Shown: positions 36,460-45,766 of the stretch, piece after piece
Layout of the letters: every line of letters starts with the position of its first letter
Position numbering within the stretch: position 1 is the first letter of the stretch
Origin: an uncultured bacterium
GTDB taxonomy: Bacteria > Bacteroidota > Bacteroidia > Chitinophagales > Chitinophagaceae
Direction: 5' to 3'
Assembly (NCBI GenBank): GCA_903826405.1
Contig: CAIKEH010000011.1
Coordinates: 21,763-85,762, forward strand
Length of the DNA: 64,000 bases
Program-made: the position numbers and the translations under genes
Notes under the pieces: generated by a model
What the model was told of the DNA's origin: nothing
Seen by the model: the letters and a program-made list of their open reading frames with translations, nothing else
The model's database searches: none

Positions 36460-37497
36460 ATGGATTCCCTCACCCATATCGCTCTTGGCGCCTGCTTGGG
36501 TGAAGTTCTTCTGGATAGGAAACTTGGCCGGAAAGCCATGCTTTGGGGAGCTCTCGCACAGAGCATCCCGGACATCGACTTTCTGGCGAATATATGGATG
36601 GTGCCGCCCGAATCCCTGCTTGCACACCGAGGGCTGACCCATTCCCTGCTTTTCACTGTCCTGATCAGTGCAGGACTCGCTATGGCAGCCGAAAAATGGC
36701 ATCGGCCCCATGATATCCATTTCCTGAAATGGCTTCAATTTTTCACCATGCTTATCGGCTTGCATCTATTGCTGGATGCCTTCAACAATTACGGGGTAGG
36801 CTGGTTCGAGCCGTTCTCACATGATCGCATTTCCTTCCATGCCATCTATGTGATAGACCCATTCTTTTCCATTTGGCCGGGCATCGGTTGCCTGGCCCTG
36901 CTTTTTCTTCATCTTGACCACCCCCACAGGATTCGGTGGGCACTTACAGGAATGATTCTTCCCGTACTTTACCTGTGTTATAGCCTGTACAACAAATCCA
37001 TCGTCGAATCCCGTGTGAAATCTGCACTGTCGACTATCGCCATACGGCAGGTCAGGCATTTCACCACTCCCGCCCCACTCAACAGCTGGCTATGGTTCGT
37101 GGCGGTCGAAGACGAAACAGGATACCATACGGCATATCGTTCGGTATTCGACGGAAATGCTCCAATGCTCTTCACTTTTTTTCCAAGGAATGACTCCCTG
37201 CTTTCCAAAATATCCGACCATGAGGAGATCGCCCAGCTGAAGAGATTCTCACAAGGGTATCATACAACGGAATATTGGAATGACACCCTCGTTTTTAATG
37301 ATCTCCGTTTTGGACAGATGATCGGATGGAAAGACCCTAAAGCCCATTTCGTCTTTCATTATTATTTGGGTCATGGGAAGGATAATAAACTGGTCGTCCA
37401 GCGCGGACGATTCTCCGGATGGAATGGCCGAACCGCAAGATCCTTATGGCATCGCATCTTCAGGGGCGACTTTAATGCTGACGAAAATAAAAAGTGA
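36460..37497 (+). CDS. Metal-dependent membrane hydrolase (YbcI/DUF457 type)
   Basis: A 345-residue protein with several N-terminal membrane helices (to about residue 180) and a soluble C-terminal part. The opening MDSLTHIALGACLGE, SIPDIDFLAN and LAHRGLTHSLLF carry the conserved His/Asp residues of the YdjM/YbcI (DUF457) family, called membrane-bound metal-dependent hydrolases. The biochemical function of the family is not settled. TAACTTGG at 36446-36453 is near the start. Its last 26 bp overlap the convergent phospholipase D gene. Confidence 0.85.
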   Translation: MDSLTHIALGACLGEVLLDRKLGRKAMLWGALAQSIPDIDFLANIWMVPPESLLAHRGLTHSLLFTVLISAGLAMAAEKWHRPHDIHFLKWLQFFTMLIGLHLLLDAFNNYGVGWFEPFSHDRISFHAIYVIDPFFSIWPGIGCLALLFLHLDHPHRIRWALTGMILPVLYLCYSLYNKSIVESRVKSALSTIAIRQVRHFTTPAPLNSWLWFVAVEDETGYHTAYRSVFDGNAPMLFTFFPRNDSLLSKISDHEEIAQLKRFSQGYHTTEYWNDTLVFNDLRFGQMIGWKDPKAHFVFHYYLGHGKDNKLVVQRGRFSGWNGRTARSLWHRIFRGDFNADENKK

Positions 37498-38689
37498 ATA
37501 GGAAGAACATGAGTCGGACCAACTGATATGCCGCTTGCTGCTTCACCCGGGACACCCATCCGTATTCGGTCCGATATACCTCCTCCGTAACCTGAACGCA
37601 TTCCTGGTCACGAATATGCGTAAGCGCCGTTTCTACTTCTGCCGAAAATTTCATGTCCTGCACATCCAGGTTCAGTTCAATGCTGGCAAATGCACTGAGG
37701 TTATTCACGTTATAGGATCCTCCGGTAACGAATTTGCCGTCACATACTGCCAGTTTTCCGTGCAGGACATTGGAAGGATACTCATATATCTTGATGCCCT
37801 TTCCCAGCAACCATCTGTACAAATATCTTTCTGCATGTTTGGCCAAGGCAATGTCCGATCTGCCCGCCAGGATAAGACTCACTTTGACTCCCCGACCAGC
37901 AGCCCGGGACATGCCTTTCCGGATAGACCGGCCAGGAAGGAAATAACTTGACATCATGATGATATGATCCCTGGAATCCTTTAACATGTTCAAATAAGTC
38001 CGGGATATCTGATTTTTTCGTTGGACCCAATCGTTTCTCCGTACGCTGACCAGACACGACCAATTCGGTTGTATTTCAGGTTTCAATCCTGAGTCCAAGG
38101 CTTTCCTTTTTATGATCGAGGAACGTGACCACATTTCAGCACATACCCTGTTCAGTGAAACGGCTGCCTCACCTTCAACAAGAATGGCCCAATCCATCCA
38201 GGCTGCCTGGCCAGGCATATCATTGTATCGATTACTGATATTCACTCCGGCAACCAATCCGACATGTGCATCTGCCACCACCACTTTCTGATGAAGACGG
38301 CGACCGAAATAATAGTTATCACTCTTGAGGATCGGTTCAAAAAGCCTGAATCGTATCCCCGATGCCTTCATCCTTTGGGTAAAAGAACCAGATAATTTTT
38401 GAGATGCATAACCATCGGCCATCATGTAGATCACCACACCTCTGTCCGCTGCTTTTTCAAGTGCACTGGCGACCATCTCTCCGGTCTCATCCTCTTCGAA
38501 TATGTAAGTCTGAAAGTGAATGCTATGCTTTGAAGCCTTTATAAGTTCGAGCAGACAGGAGAAATAATCCCTCCCACCACGAACCAATTTGACTCGGTTG
38601 TGAATGGTATAACCTGAATGTTGCGAAATGTAATGGCCTGACATGAGGAGCCTAAAATAATCTTTAATGTCGTAAAAAGATCGAATCAT
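37472..38689 (-). CDS. Phospholipase D/cardiolipin synthase-like protein
   Basis: A 405-residue PLD-superfamily enzyme with two HKD motifs: HQKVVVADAHVGLVAGVN near residue 160 and HGKLAVCDGKFVTGGSYN near residue 325. Members join phosphatidylglycerol molecules to make cardiolipin, or hydrolyse phosphodiesters. Strands such as SIHFQTYIFEEDETG before the first motif are typical of cardiolipin synthases, but the N-terminal membrane helices of ClsA are absent. The frame opens at 38905, but that start would lie inside the divergent mlaE gene; ATG 38689 (MIRSFYDIKDYF) is the likely start and ATG 38644 is an alternative. Its end overlaps the upstream hydrolase gene. Confidence 0.84.
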   Translation of the reverse strand: MIRSFYDIKDYFRLLMSGHYISQHSGYTIHNRVKLVRGGRDYFSCLLELIKASKHSIHFQTYIFEEDETGEMVASALEKAADRGVVIYMMADGYASQKLSGSFTQRMKASGIRFRLFEPILKSDNYYFGRRLHQKVVVADAHVGLVAGVNISNRYNDMPGQAAWMDWAILVEGEAAVSLNRVCAEMWSRSSIIKRKALDSGLKPEIQPNWSCLVSVRRNDWVQRKNQISRTYLNMLKDSRDHIIMMSSYFLPGRSIRKGMSRAAGRGVKVSLILAGRSDIALAKHAERYLYRWLLGKGIKIYEYPSNVLHGKLAVCDGKFVTGGSYNVNNLSAFASIELNLDVQDMKFSAEVETALTHIRDQECVQVTEEVYRTEYGWVSRVKQQAAYQLVRLMFFLFTFYFRQH

Positions 38690-38701
38690 GCCTGGGTGGG
38701 A

Positions 38702-39553
38702 ATGACCACAGTCATCCGGGAATATGACCTGCTTCAGCAGATAAATCAGGGGAAAGGGACAGATTTGATAAAGATTATCAAGTTGAACATCCCACTTAAA
38801 GTCCGCCCATTTTTGGAAGAAGCCGGAGGACTCGCCGGATTCACGGGCAAGTTCTTCGCCGAGGGATTCAGACCTCGCTATGAATTCCAAGAATTCATTC
38901 GTCAATGTTTCATTATAGGATACAAATCACTACCTCTGGTAGGGCTGACCGGATTCATCATGGGACTTGTTCTGACCATGCAGCTGAGGCCTAACTTGGT
39001 GCAATATGGCTTGGAATCCGCCCTGCCGGGCATGGTTGGCATTGCCATCGTTCGTGAAATAGGGCCGGTCATCACGGCCCTGATCTTTGCTGGAAAGATC
39101 GGCTCCAGTATCGGTGCAGAGCTCGGATCCATGAAAGTGACGGAGCAGATCGACGCCATGGAGGTTTCCGGCACCAACCCTTTCAAATACCTCGTATTCA
39201 CCCGTGTGCTTGCCACCACACTTATGCTACCCATATTGGTGATCCTGTCTGATGCGATCTCCCTTTACGGTTCATACATAGGCATAAACATAAGGGGTGC
39301 GACCAGCTTCGGGTTCTATTGGGATGAAGTATTCAGGAATCTCACATTCGGAGATGTGATGCCGGCATTCGTCAAGACCTATTTCTTCGGTTTCGCCATA
39401 GGCTTGGTAGGTTGTCATAAAGGATATCATTCGAACAAAGGGACCGAAGGTGTGGGCAGATCGGCCAACTCGGCGGTCGTACTCTCTTCCATACTCGTTT
39501 TCCTGATCGATCTGATCTCCGTGCAGATCACTGACCTGATGGGATTAAACTGA
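38702..39553 (+). CDS. mlaE: MlaE family lipid-transport ABC permease
   Basis: An integral membrane permease of an MlaEFD-like complex moving phospholipids between the inner and outer membranes. The core reads IIGYKSLPLVGLTGFIMGLVL, PGMVGIAIVREIGPVITALIFAGKIGSSIGAELGSMKVTEQIDAMEVSG (the MlaE/YrbE signature near residue 115) and, near the end, IGLVGCHKGY. The upstream 70 residues are less typical, and the true start could be a later non-ATG codon. ATG 38702 is only 12 bp from the start of the divergent phospholipase D gene. It is followed after 4 bp by mlaF. Confidence 0.88.
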   Translation: MTTVIREYDLLQQINQGKGTDLIKIIKLNIPLKVRPFLEEAGGLAGFTGKFFAEGFRPRYEFQEFIRQCFIIGYKSLPLVGLTGFIMGLVLTMQLRPNLVQYGLESALPGMVGIAIVREIGPVITALIFAGKIGSSIGAELGSMKVTEQIDAMEVSGTNPFKYLVFTRVLATTLMLPILVILSDAISLYGSYIGINIRGATSFGFYWDEVFRNLTFGDVMPAFVKTYFFGFAIGLVGCHKGYHSNKGTEGVGRSANSAVVLSSILVFLIDLISVQITDLMGLN

Positions 39554-39557
39554 TGTT

Positions 39558-40334
39558 ATGGCCATTTATCCTGAAATAAAGACCCACAGACTTAAAGAAC
39601 ATCTTTCCGAGGAAGTGGTCCGCATCCGTGGACTCAAAAAGTCATTCGGTTCCAATAAAGTTCTGGATGGGTTCGATCTTTCGCTATACAGAAGTGAGAA
39701 CCTCGTCGTATTAGGCAAATCGGGGTCCGGAAAATCGGTGCTGATCAAATGCATCATCGGGTTGCTGGAAGCCGATGAGGGGGAGATTCATGTTCTCGGG
39801 CACAGTATCCCCGAACTCGACCACGAGGAACTGGACCAGATACGGGTCAAATTGGGATTTCTATTCCAGAGCAATGCGCTCTATGATTCAATGACCGTTC
39901 GCGAGAATCTGGAATTCCCGCTTCGCAGGCATTGGATCGTAGTGACCCAGGATCAGGTGGATCAAATGGTCAGGGAGGCGCTGGAAAATGTGGGATTAGG
40001 GCACACGCTGGATATGATGCCCATCGAACTGTCGGGCGGAATGAGAAAAAGGATAGCCCTCGCCCGCACGTTGATCCTCCGACCCGAAATCATACTTTAC
40101 GATGAACCTACCACAGGCCTTGATCCGATCACGGCCGGAGAAATTAACGAGCTGATGGTGAGCATTCGGGAGCGATACAAGACAAGTTCACTCATCATCT
40201 CGCACGATATGAAATGCGTGCGTGAAACAGCCGACCGCGTGGTCATACTCATAGATGGGAAATGCTACGCGGAGGACAGTTATGACGGGCTTTCCCGCTC
40301 AAAGGATAAAAAGATCAGGGATTTTTTTGAATGA
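39558..40334 (+). CDS. mlaF: MlaF family ABC transporter ATP-binding protein
   Basis: A 258-residue ABC ATPase driving the MlaE permease. Walker A is GKSGSGKS near residue 54, the Q-loop is FLFQSNALYDSMTV, the signature is LSGGMRKRIALARTL near residue 158, Walker B is ILYDEPTTGLDP, and the H-loop is ISHDM. The YDSMTVRENL region after the Q-loop and the SGGMRKR signature are typical of Mla rather than peptide ATPases. It lies between mlaE and mlaD, spaced 4 bp and 7 bp. Confidence 0.92.
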   Translation: MAIYPEIKTHRLKEHLSEEVVRIRGLKKSFGSNKVLDGFDLSLYRSENLVVLGKSGSGKSVLIKCIIGLLEADEGEIHVLGHSIPELDHEELDQIRVKLGFLFQSNALYDSMTVRENLEFPLRRHWIVVTQDQVDQMVREALENVGLGHTLDMMPIELSGGMRKRIALARTLILRPEIILYDEPTTGLDPITAGEINELMVSIRERYKTSSLIISHDMKCVRETADRVVILIDGKCYAEDSYDGLSRSKDKKIRDFFE

Positions 40335-40341
40335 CAACAAT

Positions 40342-41334
40342 ATGGCAACCAAAAAATGGGACAAACTGAAATTAGGCTTATTCGTGCTGGCAGGATTGGC
40401 AGCTCTCATCTTCGCCCTTTTCATGGTCGGGCAGAACATCAGCCTTTTCCAAAGCAGTTACAGCCTTTCCGCACGGTTCAGGAATGTGGGTGGCCTCAAG
40501 CAGGGCAACAATGTCAGATACGGAGGTATTGATATAGGTACGGTGAAAAAAGTGAAGATCCTGGATGATACCACGATACAGGTGGATATGTTGATCAAGA
40601 AGGACATGGACAGGATCATTCGGCAGAATGCTTCTGCAGGAATTGGTACGGACGGGCTGATAGGCAACCGAGTCGTGAATATATTTCCTGGAACTTCGGA
40701 CTCCCCGTATGCAACCAATGGCGATCTCTTGAGCTCCAAACTAAAGGTGAGTCCCGAAGAGATGATGGAGACACTATCAAAAAGCAACCGGAATATCGCA
40801 GAAATAACGGAAAAATTGAAGTTCACGGTCAACCGTATCAATTCCAGTGAAGGCCTTTGGAAGGTACTCAATGATACAAGTTTGGCCATTGGGCTGAAAA
40901 GGTCCCTATCGCACATCGAAAAAGCGGCTGGAAATGCAGAATGGATGACCGGGGATCTGACCACGATCGTTGGCGATGTGAAAGCCGGCAAAGGGAACAT
41001 TGGTAAACTTCTACGGGACAGCAGCATAGTCATCGATATGGGAGAGACCATAGGTATACTCAGAAAAGTGGCCGGTGAAGCCGATCAATTAGCTCTGCAC
41101 CTGGATCAGTTTACGACCGGCATGGATCAGGAGATCCAGCGTGGCAATGGTACCCTGAACAAATTGTTGAAGGATACAGTCATGGCAGGAAACCTCAGCA
41201 GATCCTTGTCTAATGTGGAGAAAGGAACGGCAGAATTCAATGAAAACATGAAAGCCCTCCAACACAATTTCCTATTCCGAGGATATTTCCGGAAAAAAGA
41301 GAAGGCACACATGAGCCAGACACAAAGTCCATGA
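40342..41334 (+). CDS. mlaD: MlaD/MCE-domain lipid-binding protein
   Basis: A 330-residue protein with one N-terminal membrane helix (about residues 11-30) and an MCE domain at about 40-115: ARFRNVGGLKQGNNVRYGGIDIGTVKKVKI, and GIGTDGLIGNRVVNIFPG. The remaining 200 residues are helical and charged, longer than E. coli MlaD, and may form the extended tube or a coiled coil. MCE proteins form hexameric rings carrying lipids. ATG 40342 is 7 bp past mlaF and gives the membrane helix. No mlaA, mlaB or mlaC is in the window. Confidence 0.9.
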   Translation: MATKKWDKLKLGLFVLAGLAALIFALFMVGQNISLFQSSYSLSARFRNVGGLKQGNNVRYGGIDIGTVKKVKILDDTTIQVDMLIKKDMDRIIRQNASAGIGTDGLIGNRVVNIFPGTSDSPYATNGDLLSSKLKVSPEEMMETLSKSNRNIAEITEKLKFTVNRINSSEGLWKVLNDTSLAIGLKRSLSHIEKAAGNAEWMTGDLTTIVGDVKAGKGNIGKLLRDSSIVIDMGETIGILRKVAGEADQLALHLDQFTTGMDQEIQRGNGTLNKLLKDTVMAGNLSRSLSNVEKGTAEFNENMKALQHNFLFRGYFRKKEKAHMSQTQSP

Positions 41335-41359
41335 CATCGTGATCTGAGTTACGAAGAGA

Positions 41360-42472
41360 TTATCCACCTATAGAAACACCAATCAATCTTCCGATACCAA
41401 AGGTTATGGCTGCGGCCGCAAGACCAAAGAGCACCATTCGGAATCCGGAAAACAGAACACTTCTGCCCGTGAATAGGGTGATGGACCCCCCAATAGTGAA
41501 CAATCCCAGAATACAGAAACCCAGACTAAGCAGAACGGCATGGTTCCCTTCCGTGAAAAAGAAAGGAAAGACGGGAATGATCGCTCCGATTGCGAAGAGT
41601 ATGAATGAAGTGAAAGCAGCCACCCAGGCAGATCCACCAAGTTCCTCCTTATCTATACCCAGTTCTTCACGGACCATGGTGTTCAATGCTGTTTCCTTGT
41701 TCTCGAAGATCTTACTCACCATATCAGTCGCCTGAGAATGAGACATGCCTTTGGCCAGATAGAGAAGAGTGAGCTCTTTTTTCTCCTGTTCCGGCGAATT
41801 TTCCATTTCTTCTTCCTCAAGATCTATCTGACGCTGATACAGTTCCCGGGAACTTTGTACGGACAACCATTCTCCGAGAGACATGGACAAAGCACCGGCA
41901 AGCAATCCCGCCAGTCCGGTCATGAGAATGGTCTTACTACTGGCAGCAGCACCGGCAACACCCATGACCAGACTCATATTGGAGACCAGCCCATCGTTCG
42001 CCCCCATGACCGCGGCACGTAAAGCATTGCCACCTACCGAGCGATGTCGACCCTCGAGTTTGGTCAGAAATCCTCCCGTCACCATGGAAGGCTGATTCGC
42101 ACTCACTGCCTCCACGATTCGGAGGTGTGTGCTTTCCATACCACTGGGGATCCCACCTTTCATGACTTTTGACTGAACCGCTGTTTGAGCCATTTTGTAT
42201 TCCGTACTCATCAATTGGCCGAGGATGTAATCGTAGCCGAAAATTTTTCCCAATTTCCATTGGATTCTGGCCCTGCGGCTTGGACCGGGCATAGGGAATC
42301 CAGGTTCAGTCTCCCGTATCTTCTCCAGTGCATGTAAAGCATGCTCCTGCTCTATGCCGGACATCTGCCTCAGCACTTCAGAAAGGCCTTGATCCTTTTG
42401 CACTTGGGACAATTGGCCGTATAAAAAAGAAGTATCCAATTCCACCTGAAGACTTTCTTTGGTCCTGTTCAT
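41360..42472 (-). CDS. Ferritin-like/VIT1 fusion protein (MbfA-like iron/manganese transporter)
   Basis: A 370-residue protein with two parts. Residues 1-140 are a ferritin-like (rubrerythrin) region with metal-type Glu/His residues, such as ELDTSFLYGQL and GIEQEHALHALEKI. Residues 150-370 are a CCC1/VIT1 transporter domain with the repeated small-residue motif GANDGLVSNMSLVMGVAGA, GLLAGALSMSLGEWLSVQSSRELY and five membrane helices. This architecture is that of MbfA, which exports iron (and possibly manganese) in oxidative stress, the ferritin part binding the metal. It is an inner-membrane protein. Its end is 25 bp from the mlaD stop (convergent). Confidence 0.87.
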   Translation of the reverse strand: MNRTKESLQVELDTSFLYGQLSQVQKDQGLSEVLRQMSGIEQEHALHALEKIRETEPGFPMPGPSRRARIQWKLGKIFGYDYILGQLMSTEYKMAQTAVQSKVMKGGIPSGMESTHLRIVEAVSANQPSMVTGGFLTKLEGRHRSVGGNALRAAVMGANDGLVSNMSLVMGVAGAAASSKTILMTGLAGLLAGALSMSLGEWLSVQSSRELYQRQIDLEEEEMENSPEQEKKELTLLYLAKGMSHSQATDMVSKIFENKETALNTMVREELGIDKEELGGSAWVAAFTSFILFAIGAIIPVFPFFFTEGNHAVLLSLGFCILGLFTIGGSITLFTGRSVLFSGFRMVLFGLAAAAITFGIGRLIGVSIGG

Positions 42473-42597
42473 ATCGATAGGTTTGAATTAAAGATAGTCA
42501 AATGGGATTGCGCCTTGCAACATCTGTTTCCTGATTCATAGGATGTAGAAACCTTACCTGAAGTCAAACAAATGGGATATTTGTCAGAGAAGGAATG

Positions 42598-43284
42598 CTA
42601 TGATCTGCCATACATCCGGATGATAGGCTCACGCAAGGAAGACGCCTCCTGGCTACAATGGAAATGGATGACCTCCGCGATATCATCTGGCTTCACCCAA
42701 GCAGAAAAATCGGCATCTGGCATCGATATCCTGTTTTGTGGGGTATCGATTACGCTCGGTATCACCACAGACGCAACCACATCCGATCCTTCAGCCTCGA
42801 GATTGACCATTTCGGCGAGACGGAACACGAGCGATTTGGCGAATCCATATGCCACCATGCCTTTAGACATCCGCATATCGCCACCTGGACGTGATCCAAT
42901 CATAAAGATCCTTCCATGCCCTTGTTTCATCATCTTCAGGAACAAAGGCCTGACCATATGGTAAAGGGTAATGAAATTGAGTCTGATCTGCTTTTCGATG
43001 TCTGCAGAACTGGTTTCAGCAAGTCCACCCATCGCGAAGCCACCCACGGTGAAAACGGCCACATCGATCTTCCTTGAATTCCAATCTCCCCAAATTGCTG
43101 AACTGGAGGCATCATCAAGAAGGTCCACTGTGGTCATGTCCACCCCCTGGGGATCAAAACCTTCAGGAACTTTTTCGCCGGGAGCCGCCATCCCGATGAT
43201 AGCATACCCCTTGGAGCGAAAAACCCTGACCACGGCCTGTCCCAAATTTCCGTATGCCCCCGTTACCAAAATTGTATTCCCCAT
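42598..43284 (-). CDS. Short-chain dehydrogenase/reductase
   Basis: A 228-residue Rossmann-fold oxidoreductase. The nucleotide-binding TGAYGNLG (residues 8-15), the active-site YGFAK (the YxxxK pair) and the GSRPGG segment with the catalytic serine position are all seen. The substrate cannot be inferred. The frame opens at 43428 upstream, but ATG 43284 begins MGNTILVTGAYG, the proper SDR start. The gene is divergent from sufB, with 211 bp between. Confidence 0.86.
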   Translation of the reverse strand: MGNTILVTGAYGNLGQAVVRVFRSKGYAIIGMAAPGEKVPEGFDPQGVDMTTVDLLDDASSSAIWGDWNSRKIDVAVFTVGGFAMGGLAETSSADIEKQIRLNFITLYHMVRPLFLKMMKQGHGRIFMIGSRPGGDMRMSKGMVAYGFAKSLVFRLAEMVNLEAEGSDVVASVVIPSVIDTPQNRISMPDADFSAWVKPDDIAEVIHFHCSQEASSLREPIIRMYGRS

Positions 43285-43495
43285 GTGTACAACATTTCTA
43301 AGAGTTCCAAGATATGCAATGTTACATATGTATCTGTAAATGAACAATAAAGCAAAAAGCCCGTTTAGTGCCTCCCTTAGGGAAACAGCCTTACGAAATA
43401 CGGAAAAAAACAGGGTTAACCTATGCATTTCTTCTTATCGATGTTAGATATCCATCTTCTTTTAGGAATTTTGCACTTCAAATCACCAACGGCCA

Positions 43496-44944
43496 ATGCC
43501 TGAAGAGAACGAAGAATTGTTAGATCAGATAACCAGCTCGGAATATAAGTATGGATTTGTTACCGATATAGAGTCGGAATCCGCACCTAAAGGATTGAAT
43601 GAGAATACCATACGATTCATTTCCGCAAAAAAGAACGAACCGGACTGGATGTTGGAATACCGCCTGAAAGCCTACCGGCACTGGCTGACCATGGAAACCC
43701 CGAAATGGGCCAATGTGGCTTTTCCGCCAATCGACTATCAGGACATCATCTATTATTCAGCTCCCAAACAAAAGATCACCCCAAACAGTCTCGATGAGAT
43801 TGATCCCGAACTCAGGCTCACTTTCGAAAAGTTAGGCATCTCCCTTCAGGAACAAAAAAGGCTTACCGGTGTTGCCGTAGATGCAGTGATGGATAGCGTT
43901 TCCGTAGCCACCACTTTCAAGGCCGAACTCGCGGAACTGGGTATCATTTTTTGTTCCATGAGTGAGGCTGTCCATGAGCATCCCGAATTGATCCGAAAGC
44001 ACCTTGGTTCCGTCGTACCTTATACGGACAATTATTTCACCGCATTGAATTCGGCAGTTTTCAGTGATGGCTCTTTCTGTTATATACCTGAAGGCGTACG
44101 TTGCCCCATGGAACTTTCCACCTATTTCCGCATCAATGCAGCGAACACGGGGCAGTTCGAAAGAACACTGATCGTAGCGGAAGCAGGCAGTTATGTCAGC
44201 TATCTCGAAGGCTGTACCGCCCCTATGCGTGATGAGCACCAACTCCATGCTGCCGTAGTGGAGATATCCGCATTCGAAAAGTCCGAAGTCAAATACTCCA
44301 CGGTGCAGAACTGGTATCCCGGCAACAAGGAAGGAATAGGCGGCATTTATAATTTCGTGACCAAGCGGGGCATTTGTCAGGGTGATCATGCCAAGATCTC
44401 CTGGACACAAGTGGAGACCGGATCAGCCATCACCTGGAAATATCCCAGCGTAATCCTAAAGGGAGATTACTCTGTTGGCGAGTTCTACTCCGTTGCCGTC
44501 ACAAACAATATGCAACAGGCGGACACCGGCACCAAAATGATCCATATCGGAAAGCATACCCGAAGCCGGATCGTATCTAAAGGAATTTCGGCGGGCAAAA
44601 GCAACAACAGTTATCGTGGACTCGTCCAAGTTGGACGAAATGCCGTCAAAGCCAGGAATTTCAGTCAATGTGACTCCTTGTTGCTCGGCGATCAGTGTGG
44701 CGCCCACACATTCCCATACATAGAAGTGAAGAACTCATCCGCCATAGTCGAACATGAAGCCACTACTTCTAAGATCGGTGAGGACCAGATCTTTTACTGC
44801 AACCAGCGTGGTATTGATACCGAAGCTGCCGTTGCATTGATCATAAACGGTTTCGCCAAAGAAGTCATGAACCAATTACCCATGGAATTCGCGGTCGAAG
44901 CACAGAAACTGCTGGCGATCTCCCTGGAAGGAAGTGTGGGATAG
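43496..44944 (+). CDS. sufB: Fe-S cluster assembly scaffold SufB
   Basis: SufB is the scaffold on which SufS-delivered sulfur and iron are built into [4Fe-4S], with SufC and SufD. The 482 residues match the family throughout: [47 protein letters not shown], and the C-terminal [15 protein letters not shown] and [18 protein letters not shown] with the conserved Cys near residue 405. Start ATG 43496 begins [12 protein letters not shown]. It is the first gene of the sufB-C-D-S-E-DUF59 operon (gaps 42, 12, 2, 1 and 75 bp). GAATTTTG at about 43466-43473 could be a degenerate -7 element. Confidence 0.96.
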   Translation: MPEENEELLDQITSSEYKYGFVTDIESESAPKGLNENTIRFISAKKNEPDWMLEYRLKAYRHWLTMETPKWANVAFPPIDYQDIIYYSAPKQKITPNSLDEIDPELRLTFEKLGISLQEQKRLTGVAVDAVMDSVSVATTFKAELAELGIIFCSMSEAVHEHPELIRKHLGSVVPYTDNYFTALNSAVFSDGSFCYIPEGVRCPMELSTYFRINAANTGQFERTLIVAEAGSYVSYLEGCTAPMRDEHQLHAAVVEISAFEKSEVKYSTVQNWYPGNKEGIGGIYNFVTKRGICQGDHAKISWTQVETGSAITWKYPSVILKGDYSVGEFYSVAVTNNMQQADTGTKMIHIGKHTRSRIVSKGISAGKSNNSYRGLVQVGRNAVKARNFSQCDSLLLGDQCGAHTFPYIEVKNSSAIVEHEATTSKIGEDQIFYCNQRGIDTEAAVALIINGFAKEVMNQLPMEFAVEAQKLLAISLEGSVG

Positions 44945-44986
44945 AATATTCCCGCAAACGACACAGACAAGAACAAGAATCAACGC

Positions 44987-45754
44987 ATGCACATGTTATC
45001 CATCAAGAACCTTCAGGCAGGACTGGAAGACAAACCTATCCTCAAAGGCATCAACCTCGAGATCAAGGCAGGCGAAGTACATGCCATCATGGGGCCGAAT
45101 GGATCAGGAAAAAGCACCCTGGCCTCTGTTCTCGCCGGTCGGCAAAACTTTGAAGTCACAGCTGGTTCGGTCGATTTCCTCGGCAAGGACCTCCTGGATA
45201 TGGCCCCGGAAGAGCGGGCCCGAGAAGGTATTTTCCTGGCTTTCCAATACCCCGTGGAAATCCCCGGTGTCAGTACGACAAACTTCATAAAGGCCGCCGT
45301 CAACGAAACCAGGAAACATCGAGGTCTGGAAGCTCTGGATGCCGTCGGCTTCCTTAAAATGATGAAGGAAAAAATGAAACTGGTCCAGATAGACCAATCA
45401 TTACTTTCGCGTTCCCTCAACGAAGGGTTTTCCGGCGGTGAGAAAAAGCGGAACGAGATCTTCCAGATGGCCATGCTGGAACCCAAACTGGCGATCCTGG
45501 ACGAGACGGATTCCGGACTGGACATAGACGCACTTCGCATTGTCGCAAACGGCGTCAACCAATATCGAAATAAGGACAACTCTTTCCTGCTGGTCACCCA
45601 CTATCAACGTTTACTGGACTATATCGTGCCCGATTTCGTTCATGTACTCTACAACGGTCGAATCGTCAAATCAGGAACCAAGGAACTGGCTTTGGAACTA
45701 GAGGAGAAGGGTTACGATTTCATCAAGAGTGAATGGGCACTTGCCGGAGAATAA
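44987..45754 (+). CDS. sufC: Fe-S cluster assembly ATPase SufC
   Basis: SufC is the ABC-type ATPase subunit that, with SufB and SufD, powers cluster assembly; it is soluble and has no permease. The 255 residues contain Walker A GPNGSGKS (36-43), the signature FSGGEKKRNEI near residue 147, Walker B LAILDETDSGLDIDAL and the SufC-specific LVTHYQRLLDYI. A second in-frame ATG, two codons on (44993), is also a possible start. It lies 42 bp downstream of sufB and 12 bp from sufD. Confidence 0.96.
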   Translation: MHMLSIKNLQAGLEDKPILKGINLEIKAGEVHAIMGPNGSGKSTLASVLAGRQNFEVTAGSVDFLGKDLLDMAPEERAREGIFLAFQYPVEIPGVSTTNFIKAAVNETRKHRGLEALDAVGFLKMMKEKMKLVQIDQSLLSRSLNEGFSGGEKKRNEIFQMAMLEPKLAILDETDSGLDIDALRIVANGVNQYRNKDNSFLLVTHYQRLLDYIVPDFVHVLYNGRIVKSGTKELALELEEKGYDFIKSEWALAGE

Positions 45755-45766
45755 CCAAAGAACAAC

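Noticed and set aside
40458..41051. Minus-strand frame of 197 codons antisense to mlaD
   Set aside because: Serine- and proline-rich shadow without any domain, while mlaD on the plus strand has an MCE domain and helix.
43832..45597. Minus-strand frames of about 190 codons antisense to sufB and sufC
   Set aside because: Long only because the true genes have few stops in the opposite frame; no start context or motifs.
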